Source: Myxococcales bacterium
GTDB lineage: Bacteria > Myxococcota_A > Polyangia > Polyangiales > Polyangiaceae
Reading direction: 5' to 3'
Assembly (NCBI GenBank): GCA_016794345.1
Contig: JAEUKE010000283.1
Coordinates: 1 to 64,000, forward strand
Length of the DNA stretch: 64,000 bases
Shown: positions 51,035 through 58,494 of the stretch, piece after piece
How positions within the stretch are numbered: the first letter of the stretch is position 1
Layout of the letters: every line of letters begins with the position of its first letter
Program-made: the position numbers and the translations under genes
Notes under the pieces: generated by a model
What the model was told of the DNA's origin: nothing
Databases searched by the model: none
Seen by the model: the letters and a program-made list of their open reading frames with translations, nothing else

Positions 51035-51799
51035 ATGTCGAGGAAGAAGAAACATCCCGAGCACGTGAACCACGAGCGGTGGCTGGTCAGCTACGCCGAC
51101 TTCATCACCCTGCTCTTCGCCTTCTTCGTCGTCATGTTCGCGGTGTCGCAGGTCGACACGAAGAAGCTCGGGCGCTTCACAGAGTCGTTCGAGAACGCGA
51201 TCGGCATCATCAGCACGCCGGCCGGCGCGGGCATCCTTCCGGGCGAAGGCGAGCTCCCGGAGGCGAACGGCCAGCGCGGCGGGCGCGGCGCGAGCAAGGG
51301 AGAGGAGGACGAGCTCGCCGCGCTCCACAAGTCGCTCGCCTCGAAGGCCGGCTTCGGCGGCGGCCTCGCAGGCGTGAAGATCGTCCGGCGCGGCAACGAG
51401 CTCGTGCTCCGGATGGACGCGCAGGTCTTGTTCGAGAGCGGCGCCGACTCGCTGCGTGAGCCCGCCCTCCCCCTCCTCAATGCGATCGCGGACGAGCTCC
51501 GCACACGGAACGTGAACCTCCGCGTCGAGGGCCACACCGACTCGATACCCATCACCAACGGTCGTTACCGATCGAACTGGGACCTCTCCGCGGCCCGCGC
51601 CGCCAGCGTCGTCGACGACCTGGCGAAAGGCGGGCTCATGGACCCGAGCCGCATGGCGGCCGTGGGCTACGGGGAGTACCAGCCGCTCGCTCCGAACGAC
51701 ACCCCCGAAGGGCGCGCGCAGAACCGGCGCGTCGACTTCGTCGTCACGATCCGCGCCACCGGCAACGCGAACGCGACGCCGACGACGCCGGCGAACTGA
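51035..51799 (+). CDS. motB: Flagellar stator protein MotB
   Basis: This 254-residue stator subunit has a basic N-terminus and a single membrane helix with the ion-binding Asp in VSYADFITLLFAFFVVMFAV. The plug/linker region and an OmpA-like peptidoglycan-binding domain (NLRVEGHTDSIPITNGRY, then NWDLSAARAASVV) follow. The coupling ion cannot be decided from sequence alone. It is 21 bases behind motA. Confidence 0.95.
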   Translation: MSRKKKHPEHVNHERWLVSYADFITLLFAFFVVMFAVSQVDTKKLGRFTESFENAIGIISTPAGAGILPGEGELPEANGQRGGRGASKGEEDELAALHKSLASKAGFGGGLAGVKIVRRGNELVLRMDAQVLFESGADSLREPALPLLNAIADELRTRNVNLRVEGHTDSIPITNGRYRSNWDLSAARAASVVDDLAKGGLMDPSRMAAVGYGEYQPLAPNDTPEGRAQNRRVDFVVTIRATGNANATPTTPAN

Positions 51800-51913
51800 C
51801 CATAGCGTCAGCGTTTCGGCGCGGCAGCGTCATCCCGACGTCGGCGCCTGCAGCGGCGAGAGAGAGAGGGAGCCGCCGGTGACGAAATCGCGGCCGCTCC
51901 ACGCGGAGAGCGT

Positions 51914-51929
51914 CGGCACGGTGGTTGCG
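51914..51929 (+). promoter_or_regulatory. Sigma-54 promoter of the flgG operon
   Basis: CGGCACGGTGGTTGCG matches TGGCACG-N4-TTGCW at most positions with correct spacing. The flgG ATG at 51943 lies 14 bases beyond the GC. It would drive flgG, flgA, flgH, flgI, flgJ, the activator and the PilZ-sigma gene. Confidence 0.82.
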
Positions 51930-51942
51930 ATGAGTGGGATCG

Positions 51943-52725
51943 ATGTTCCGCTCCCTGCACATAGCCGCCACTGGGATGGTCGCTCAAGAGACCAAGCTCG
52001 ACGCGATCGCCAACAACCTCGCGAACTCGAACACCACGGGTTACAAGCGGCAGTCGGCTGAGTTCGAAGATCTGCTCTACCAGCAGCAGCGCGGCGCCGG
52101 CGTGGGAGCAGGAGGCGTGGCGGCGCCGACCGCGGTGGAGCTCGGCTCGGGCGCGCGAGTCGTCGCGACGCCCCGGCAGTTCTCGCAGGGCTCGATCCAG
52201 CAGACGGGCAACCCGCTCGACGTCGCGATCGAGGGCGCCGGCTTCCTCCAGGTCCAGCGCGACGACGGCACGACCGCGTACACCCGCGCGGGCACCCTGA
52301 AAGTGGACGCGTCCGGTCGGCTCGTGACCTCCGACGGCCTGGCCATCGAGCCGAACATCACCGTCCCTCCCGACGCCACCAACGTGGTCATCGGCAGCGA
52401 CGGAACGGTAACCGCGGAGGTCGCCGGGCAGGCCCAGCCCGCGCAACTCGGCAAGCTCCAGCTCGTGACGTTTGCCAACCCCGGCGGGCTGAACGCGCTC
52501 GGCCACAACCTCTACCTGGCGAGCGCCTCGAGCGGCGAGGCCAACGTGGGGGACGCCGGCGCCGAAGGGCGCGGGCGGTTCATGCAGGGCGCGCTCGAGG
52601 GCTCGAACGTGGAGGTCGTGACCGAGATGATCGACCTCATCCGCACGCAGCGAGCCTACGAGATCAACACGAAGATCATCACCGCCGCGGACGAGATGCT
52701 CCGCAGCGCGACGCAGGTGCGCTGA
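51943..52725 (+). CDS. flgG: Basal-body distal rod protein FlgG
   Basis: This 260-residue distal rod subunit starts MFRSLHIAATGMVAQETKLD, has the rod signature NLANSNTTGYKRQSAEFEDL and the C-terminal VTEMIDLIRTQRAYEINTKI. ATG 51943 is preferred over GTG 51934, which would lie upstream of the predicted transcript start. It shares one base with flgA (TGATG). Confidence 0.96.
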   Translation: MFRSLHIAATGMVAQETKLDAIANNLANSNTTGYKRQSAEFEDLLYQQQRGAGVGAGGVAAPTAVELGSGARVVATPRQFSQGSIQQTGNPLDVAIEGAGFLQVQRDDGTTAYTRAGTLKVDASGRLVTSDGLAIEPNITVPPDATNVVIGSDGTVTAEVAGQAQPAQLGKLQLVTFANPGGLNALGHNLYLASASSGEANVGDAGAEGRGRFMQGALEGSNVEVVTEMIDLIRTQRAYEINTKIITAADEMLRSATQVR

Positions 52726-53480
52726 TGCGAGCCCTCCTCACCGTGTCTCTGGCCCTCTCGCTCGTCTTCGCGCCGCTCGGCGCGGAGGCTGCCAAGCAGA
52801 AGAGCGTCGCGGAGGCCCAGCTCGCTCGCGCGCGCGTGCTCCTTTCGGATCTGGTCCCGAACGCGCCGGCGGAGCTCGCGACCATCGACCTCGGCGCCTC
52901 GCCACAGCCCGGATCCTCGCGGCTCGTCACCCGCGAGGAGATGGTCGCCGCTCTCCCCGAGGGTGTCGACGCGCAGGCGCTCAAGCTCCCCGCCTCGGTG
53001 CGCGTCGTCCGCAAGGCGCGGAAGCTCACGCCGGCCGAGATCGAGAAGATGACTCGCGAATCGATCGCGGCGGTCGGCGTGCCCCGAAACGGGACGCTCG
53101 CCGCGGCCCGCCCGCGCGCCACCGTCACCGTCCCTGCGGGCTGGGAGAGCGTGCGGGTCGAGATGCCCAAGCCGCCGCGCAAGACCGGCAGACACCTGAC
53201 CACCGCGACGCTTGTGCTCCTCGAGGGGGAGACCGTGCTCGCCAGGGTCCCGGTGCCGGTCGAGCTCACGCTACCGAAGAGCGCCGCCGTCCCGGACGTG
53301 AAGAAGGGCTCCAAGCTCCAGCTCTTGATCGAGCGCAGCGGCATCGAGATCAAGGCGACCGTGTCCGCCGCCGCAGACGCCGACGTCGGAGAGGAAGTAC
53401 CCGTCATGTTCGAAAACAGGACCGTCATCAACGCGCGGCTCGTCTCCAAGGACCCGCCCTCCGCCGTGGAGGCGCCGTGA
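52725..53480 (+). CDS. flgA: P-ring assembly chaperone FlgA
   Basis: FlgA is a periplasmic chaperone for FlgI. The 251-residue product has a signal peptide (LLTVSLALSLVFAPLGAEA) and a C-terminal SAF/FlgA domain with VKKGSKLQLLIERSGIEIKA. It lies between flgG and flgH, as in related operons. Its N-terminal half is poorly conserved, as usual in this family. Confidence 0.85.
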   Translation: MRALLTVSLALSLVFAPLGAEAAKQKSVAEAQLARARVLLSDLVPNAPAELATIDLGASPQPGSSRLVTREEMVAALPEGVDAQALKLPASVRVVRKARKLTPAEIEKMTRESIAAVGVPRNGTLAAARPRATVTVPAGWESVRVEMPKPPRKTGRHLTTATLVLLEGETVLARVPVPVELTLPKSAAVPDVKKGSKLQLLIERSGIEIKATVSAAADADVGEEVPVMFENRTVINARLVSKDPPSAVEAP

Positions 53481-54178
53481 AGCCCGCCCTGCCGGCCTTG
53501 CTCGTCGCCCTCGCGACGATCGTCACCGGGTGCGAGCCCTCGCACATCATGGCGTACACGCCGAAGCAGCGCGACTACAAGGCCGGCAAATACGCGCAAC
53601 GTGATCCGTCCTTGCAGCCGACGCGTGGCTCGCTCTTCAGCGACGCGGTCGGCGGCTTCTTGGAGGACACACGCGCCGTGCGCGTCGGCGACATCGTCCT
53701 CATCAAGATCGACGAGGCCGCCGACGCCTCCGGCAACTCGACGACCCAGCTCCAGCGCGAGTCGAACGCCGACCTGGGTGTCTCGAACGTGCTCGGGCTC
53801 GTCGGCGCAATCAAGACGGCCGCGCCCATGTTCGACCCGACACACATCCTCAGCTGGATGAGCAACGCCGACTTCGCTGGCCAAGGCAACACCAGCAGGA
53901 CGGGCGAGCTCCGCGGGCTCGTGGCGGTGCGCGTGGCGCGAGAGATGCCAAACGGCGACCTCTTCCTCGAGGGGACCAAGGTCATCCTCATCAACTACGA
54001 GGAGTACCACCTCTACATCTCGGGCCTCGTTCGTCGCGCCGACATCGCCGAGGACAACACCGTGCCCTCGTCACGCATCGCCGACGCCGAGATCGAGTTC
54101 ACGGGTCGCGGCGACATCGACGACCAGCAGCGCAAGGGCATCCTCGGGCGCGCGCTGGACAAGGGCAACCCGTTTTGA
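53477..54178 (+). CDS. flgH: L-ring lipoprotein FlgH
   Basis: FlgH is the outer-membrane ring subunit. The 233-residue product has a lipoprotein signal with lipobox VTGC (Cys ~19), then GSLFSDAVGGFLEDTRAVRV, VGDIVLIKIDEAADASGNST and the C-terminal NYEEYHLYISGLVRRADI. It overlaps flgA by 4 bases. Confidence 0.95.
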   Translation: MKPALPALLVALATIVTGCEPSHIMAYTPKQRDYKAGKYAQRDPSLQPTRGSLFSDAVGGFLEDTRAVRVGDIVLIKIDEAADASGNSTTQLQRESNADLGVSNVLGLVGAIKTAAPMFDPTHILSWMSNADFAGQGNTSRTGELRGLVAVRVAREMPNGDLFLEGTKVILINYEEYHLYISGLVRRADIAEDNTVPSSRIADAEIEFTGRGDIDDQQRKGILGRALDKGNPF

Positions 54179-54209
54179 CCCCAACCTCGCACTTCCAAAC
54201 GGAACCGTC

Positions 54210-55343
54210 ATGCCTATGAGCTCACCCCCCCGGCCCCCCTCACGACGTGAGGGGGGAGTAGCGCTCGCGATCCTCATTGCGGTCTTGTGCTCGCTCGCCC
54301 CGCGCGAGGCGCGGGCCGACAAGGTCCGCGACCTCGCCGAGGTCGTCGGCGCGCGGGACAACCAGCTCGTCGGCTTCGGGATCGTGACCGGCCTCGCCGG
54401 GACGGGCGACGACCAGTCCGCGCCCGTCGCGGCTCAAGCGGCTATCGCGATGCTCCGCCGCCTCGGCGTGCAGGTGGACCCGGCGCAGGTGCGCCTTCGC
54501 AACGTCGCAGCGGTCGTCGTCACGGCCACGCTCCCGCCGTTCGCCAAGCCCGGCACCAAGCTCGACGTCTCGGTGAGCTCGCTGGGGAACGCGCGATCGT
54601 TGGCTGGGGGCACGCTCGTCCAGGGCCTCTTGAAGGGCGCCGACCTCAAGACCTACGCCGTCGCACAAGGTGGCGTCGTGGTTGGAGGCTTTGGGGCGAA
54701 AGGTGCGAGCGGCAGCTCGGCGAAGCAGGGCTCCCTCACGAGCGGTCGCATCCCCCAGGGAGCCATCGTCGAGAAAGAGGTGGTCACCTCCATCGTGGAG
54801 AACGGCAAGCTCACGCTCTCGCTCCGCACGCCCGGTTTCACCACGGCTGCGCGAGTCGCAAAGGCAGTCGACGAGGCCATCGGCGCCGGCTCGGCCACCG
54901 CGGCGGACGGCGGATCGATCGTCATCAAGATCCCCGAGGCGTTCAAGGCCGACCACGTCGGTCTGATCGCCAAGCTCGAGGATCTCGATGTCACACCGGT
55001 GCGCAAGAGCAGGGTGGTCATCAGCGAACGTACCGGCACGATCGTGGCCGGCGGCGACGTCCGACTCGCGCCGGCGGCCATCGTGCACGGCGGGCTCACC
55101 ATCGTGGTGAAGGAGTCCCGCGCGGTCGCACAGCCCGTCGTCGGCAAGGCGACGACCGTCCCGAAATCAGACGTGTCCGTGAACGAGACATCTCCGGGTG
55201 TCCGGTTCGTCCCCCAGGCTCCGTCGCTCGCCGAGGTCGCCGAGGCGCTCGGCACGCTGGGCCTCTCTGCACGTGAGCTCGCGAGCGTTCTGTCGGCGCT
55301 CCGCACGGCAGGGTCCCTCGAAGCCGAGATCGTGGTGGAGTGA
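54210..55343 (+). CDS. flgI: P-ring protein FlgI
   Basis: FlgI is the periplasmic ring around the rod. The 377-residue precursor has a signal peptide (VALAILIAVLCSLAPREARA), then VRDLAEVVGARDNQLVGFGI, VTGLAGTGDDQSAPVAAQ and VVISERTGTIVAGGDVRLAP. The first 17 codons include a translated GC-rich palindromic repeat (SSPPRPPSRREGG), which lengthens the N-terminus ahead of the signal helix. It overlaps flgJ by 4 bases. Confidence 0.95.
   Translation: MPMSSPPRPPSRREGGVALAILIAVLCSLAPREARADKVRDLAEVVGARDNQLVGFGIVTGLAGTGDDQSAPVAAQAAIAMLRRLGVQVDPAQVRLRNVAAVVVTATLPPFAKPGTKLDVSVSSLGNARSLAGGTLVQGLLKGADLKTYAVAQGGVVVGGFGAKGASGSSAKQGSLTSGRIPQGAIVEKEVVTSIVENGKLTLSLRTPGFTTAARVAKAVDEAIGAGSATAADGGSIVIKIPEAFKADHVGLIAKLEDLDVTPVRKSRVVISERTGTIVAGGDVRLAPAAIVHGGLTIVVKESRAVAQPVVGKATTVPKSDVSVNETSPGVRFVPQAPSLAEVAEALGTLGLSARELASVLSALRTAGSLEAEIVVE
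54224..54256. repeat. GC-rich palindromic repeat, copy 2, inside the flgI start
   Basis: The right part is a perfect 11-bp palindrome around one base (CCCCCCTCACG-A-CGTGAGGGGGG, 54234-54256). Bases 54224-54243 are an exact 20-base reverse-complement match to 13060-13079. It is in frame in flgI. Confidence 0.8.
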
Positions 55344-55627
55344 TGGTCCGCCCCGTCGCCCCCAACCAGGTTTCTCCGGCGTCTACGCCCGAGACACGCG
55401 AGCTCGCTCGCGTCGCCAAGGAGCTCGAGGGCGTCTTCTTGAGGCAGCTGCTCGCCGCGTCGAAGTTCGGCGAAGAAGCGGGCAAGTCTGGATTCGGGAC
55501 CATGGTCGTCGACGCCCTCGCGAGCTCCGTGGCCGAAGGCGGAGGCATCGGTCTTGCTCAGAGGATTACCGACGCTCTGGAGGTCGCGGAAAACCCGCGA
55601 AAAACAGGGCAGGAGGTCCCGAAGTGA
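55340..55627 (+). CDS. flgJ: Rod-binding/rod-cap protein, FlgJ N-terminal domain only
   Basis: The 95-residue product corresponds to the rod-capping half of FlgJ: ELARVAKELEGVFLRQLLAA and VVDALASSVAEGGGIGLAQR. The muramidase half found in enterobacterial FlgJ is absent; a glucosaminidase-like protein is at 29783. It is coupled to flgI and to the activator gene (GTGA). Confidence 0.88.
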   Translation: MMVRPVAPNQVSPASTPETRELARVAKELEGVFLRQLLAASKFGEEAGKSGFGTMVVDALASSVAEGGGIGLAQRITDALEVAENPRKTGQEVPK

Positions 55628-56646
55628 GCAGCGAGATTTCCAGGACTGAGAATCGCCTGACCCTGCGTCCCACGAGCCGGGGAAAGATCGTCGGCCGGAG
55701 CGAGCCGCTCCAGCACCTGTTCGGCAGCGTCGACCGCGTCGCGCGGGCGAACTGCACCGTCCTCGTCACCGGCGAGAGCGGGACCGGCAAGGAGACGGTC
55801 GTCGCGGCGCTGCACGACGCGAGCGCGCGCCGTGACGCGCCCCTCGTCACGCTGAACTGCGGAGCCATCCCCGAGGCCCTGCTCGAGAGCGAGCTCTTCG
55901 GCCACGCGAAGGGGGCGTTCACCGGCGCCCACGCTGCCCGTCAAGGGCGCGTCGCCGCAGCCGAAGGCGGCACGCTGTTCCTGGACGAGATCGGCGAGCT
56001 GCCCCTCGGCCTCCAGGTCAAGCTGCTCCGCCTGCTGCAGCAGAAGGAGTACTCGATGGTCGGGGACTCGCGAACCCTCCGCTGCAACGTGCGGATCGTC
56101 GCCGCGACCAACCGCGACCTCGAAGCCGAGGTGCGCGCAGGCCGCTTCCGCGAGGACCTCTACTACCGCCTCAACGTCGTCCACCTCCACATCCCGCCGC
56201 TCCGCGAGCGCCCGGAGGACGTGCGCGCGTTGCTCTTGCACTTCTTCCGGAGCTTCCGCGACGAGCTCGGCCGCGACGATCTCGAAGGGTTCAGCCCCGA
56301 GGCGACGCGCCTGCTCGAGTCCTACCCGTGGCCCGGCAACGTGCGCGAGCTCGAGAACCTCGTCGAGCGCTGCATGCTCCTGACGATCGGTCCCGAGATC
56401 GGCGAGAACGACCTGCCCGAATCCATCCGCACGGGCGCCGCTCGCGCGGGTGGCCCCGAGTCCGAGCGCCAGGTGCTCCCCGCCCTCGGGATCGATCTGC
56501 GGGCCGCCGTCGAGGAGTTCGAGTCGAGCCTCATCCGGCAGGCCCTTGCGCGCACGAACGGCAACAAGAACCGCGCTGCCCAGCTCCTCGGCTTGAACCG
56601 GACGACCCTCGTCGAGATGGTCAAGCGCAAGAAGATCGCCTGCTGA
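55624..56646 (+). CDS. Sigma-54-dependent enhancer-binding activator without a sensory domain
   Basis: This 340-residue activator consists almost only of an AAA+ domain and a DNA-binding tail. It has Walker A GESGTGKE (50-57), the sigma-54 contact loop GAFTGA (97-102), Walker B GGTLFLDE (115-122), the Arg-rich LYYRLNVVHLHIPPLRER and a Fis-type helix-turn-helix at ~310-338 (NRAAQLLGLNRTTLVEMVKR). Only ~20 residues precede the AAA+ core, so no receiver or FleQ-type domain. GTG start overlapping flgJ. It is the obvious candidate to act at the six sigma-54 promoters here, and sits in one of the operons it may control. Confidence 0.9.
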   Translation: MSSEISRTENRLTLRPTSRGKIVGRSEPLQHLFGSVDRVARANCTVLVTGESGTGKETVVAALHDASARRDAPLVTLNCGAIPEALLESELFGHAKGAFTGAHAARQGRVAAAEGGTLFLDEIGELPLGLQVKLLRLLQQKEYSMVGDSRTLRCNVRIVAATNRDLEAEVRAGRFREDLYYRLNVVHLHIPPLRERPEDVRALLLHFFRSFRDELGRDDLEGFSPEATRLLESYPWPGNVRELENLVERCMLLTIGPEIGENDLPESIRTGAARAGGPESERQVLPALGIDLRAAVEEFESSLIRQALARTNGNKNRAAQLLGLNRTTLVEMVKRKKIAC

Positions 56647-56663
56647 AGCTGCAGAGAACACCC

Positions 56664-57719
56664 ATGCTCGAAACACGTACCTTCCCAAGAGCCAACGTCG
56701 AGACCGTCGCCACCTTCGAGTGGGCCGACGGCGAGCGAACGAGCGCGCGCGTCATGAACCTCTCGGAGGGCGGCCTCCTCGCGAAGACGAGGACGTCGTT
56801 CGAAAAAGGGATGAGCGTCCGCGTGCTCTTGCCGGTCGGCAACGCCCGACGACCGCTCGACATCGCCGGCACCATCGTGCGCTCCGAAGAGGTGGCGAAC
56901 GGCTTCAGCGTCGCCATCGAGTGGAAGCGCGTGTCGGACGTCGACGCGAACCGCATCCGCGGGCTCGTCGAGCGCGCCGACTCGATGGCCTGGGAAGCGA
57001 CGGAGGAGACCCTCCCGCGCGATCTCGCAGTGCGGTTCGTGCCCAAGATCCGGCGCCTCGCCTGGACCATCGCCAAGCGCGTCCGCATGCCGGCCCACCT
57101 CGGCATCGACGACCTCCTCGGCGCCGGCTTCGTGGCCCTCGTCGAGGTCTACACGCGCCACCCGAACCTCGACTTCGACGAGCTCGAGCGCGTGGGCTCC
57201 CGCCGCATCCGAGGCGCCATGCTCGACGAGCTCCGCAACGCGGATCCGCTGTCACGCCGGATGCGCCAGCGCCAGCGCCGCGTCGAGAAGAGCCGCACCC
57301 AGCTCGAGACGGAGCTCGGCCGCGTCCCCACCGACTCCGAGGTGCAGAGCCGCACCGGCCTCAAGCCGCGCGCCTACGCGGAGGCCGTCCGCGCGACCAG
57401 CGCCAGCGCGCTCACCGTGTTCGACGACGGCATCGGGCCCGACATCCCCGATACGGCGAGCACCGGCCCGGAAGACCAGATCTCCCGCCGGCAAGACCTC
57501 GAGCGGATCCGCGTCGCGCTCGGCGCCCTCCCTCCCCGCCTGAAACACGTCCTCGAGCTGCACTACGGCGACGAGCTGACGCTGCGTGAGATCGGCAACA
57601 TCCTCGGCGTGACCGAGGCGCGCATCTCGCAGCTCCTCTCGGCTGCCGTGCGCAAGCTCCGCGACAGCTGCGTCGACGAGATCCCCGCCGTGCGGGTCGA
57701 GACGCGGCGCACGGCTTGA
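56664..57719 (+). CDS. PilZ domain fused to a FliA-type sigma-28 factor
   Basis: This 351-residue fusion has at residues ~1-105 a PilZ domain with the full c-di-GMP motif: R5xxxR9 (RTFPR) and, 22 residues on, N32xS34xxG37 (NLSEGG). Residues ~118-345 are a sigma factor of the FliA class: region 2 with DDLLGAG and GAMLDELRNADPLSRRMR, region 3 with ETELGRVPTDSEVQ, and region 4 with ALPPRLKHVLELHYGDELTL, then REIGNILGVTEARISQLL. It is closer to the FliA consensus than the factor at 27419. ATG 56664 lies 17 bases after the activator gene. It is inferred to be a c-di-GMP-responsive sigma factor for late flagellar genes. Confidence 0.88.
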   Translation: MLETRTFPRANVETVATFEWADGERTSARVMNLSEGGLLAKTRTSFEKGMSVRVLLPVGNARRPLDIAGTIVRSEEVANGFSVAIEWKRVSDVDANRIRGLVERADSMAWEATEETLPRDLAVRFVPKIRRLAWTIAKRVRMPAHLGIDDLLGAGFVALVEVYTRHPNLDFDELERVGSRRIRGAMLDELRNADPLSRRMRQRQRRVEKSRTQLETELGRVPTDSEVQSRTGLKPRAYAEAVRATSASALTVFDDGIGPDIPDTASTGPEDQISRRQDLERIRVALGALPPRLKHVLELHYGDELTLREIGNILGVTEARISQLLSAAVRKLRDSCVDEIPAVRVETRRTA

Positions 57720-57812
57720 CGCGCGACCGCAGCAAATCGCTCGTGGTCCGCCGACTCGTCCGATAAAGACCGAAACCAAGCGAGCGAGCCTTGGTGTAGA
57801 GTGCGCGCCGAA

Positions 57813-58451
57813 ATGGGCGCGATAGTCCTGGATCTGCCCGCGAAGGGCGTGCTTACCCCAAACGACGAGCACGACCCGCTGCCGTTTTACTACAAGCCCG
57901 GCGTCGGCTGGCTCTATCGGTACCGACTGACGATGGCGCTCGACTACCTGAAGCCGGGCGGGCGCGTGCTCGAGATCGGCGTCGGCTCCGGGGTGCTCGT
58001 CCCGACGCTCACGCGCCACTACGACGAATACGTGGGCACGGACCTCGTGCTCGCCAAAGGCCTCGATCATCTCGTGCGCCCCGGCTGCAAGGCGTCGTTC
58101 ATCATCGCCGATCTACTCGAGGAGGGCTCGCTGCCCGAGGCGCACTTCGACGCCGTCGTGTGCATCTCGGTGCTGGAGCACATCGCCGACTCGGGCGCCG
58201 CGGCAGCATGCCTCGCCCGCGCCCTCAAGCCGGGCGGCACGCTCGTGGCCGGCTACCCCATGGTGAACCAGGCCATGAGCCGCGCCTTCGACGTCATCGG
58301 GTTCAAGGGCATCGACGATCACCACGTGAGCCCACCGGCGAAGATCGAGGGCGCCTTGCGTCGTGTGCTGCGGCCCGCGGGCCGCACGGCGTTCCCGCCC
58401 CTCTCCCCCGTTCCGCTCGCGCTCTACCAGGTCAGCGCCTGGACGAAATGA
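57813..58451 (+). CDS. Class I SAM-dependent methyltransferase
   Basis: The 212-residue product has the SAM-binding motif VLEIGVGSGV at ~50-60, the acidic VGTDLVLAKG loop and the post-motif FDAVVCISVLEHIAD, followed by LKPGGTLVAG. The target is unknown; genes for glycosyltransferases nearby make a sugar or lipid target possible. ATG 57813 was chosen; GTG 57801 overlaps a TAGAGT -10-like hexamer (57797-57802), which argues against it. Confidence 0.78.
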   Translation: MGAIVLDLPAKGVLTPNDEHDPLPFYYKPGVGWLYRYRLTMALDYLKPGGRVLEIGVGSGVLVPTLTRHYDEYVGTDLVLAKGLDHLVRPGCKASFIIADLLEEGSLPEAHFDAVVCISVLEHIADSGAAAACLARALKPGGTLVAGYPMVNQAMSRAFDVIGFKGIDDHHVSPPAKIEGALRRVLRPAGRTAFPPLSPVPLALYQVSAWTK

Positions 58452-58494
58452 GCCCATCGCAGGCCCTTTCGGATCCAGGTGCTAAGCTCGACGG

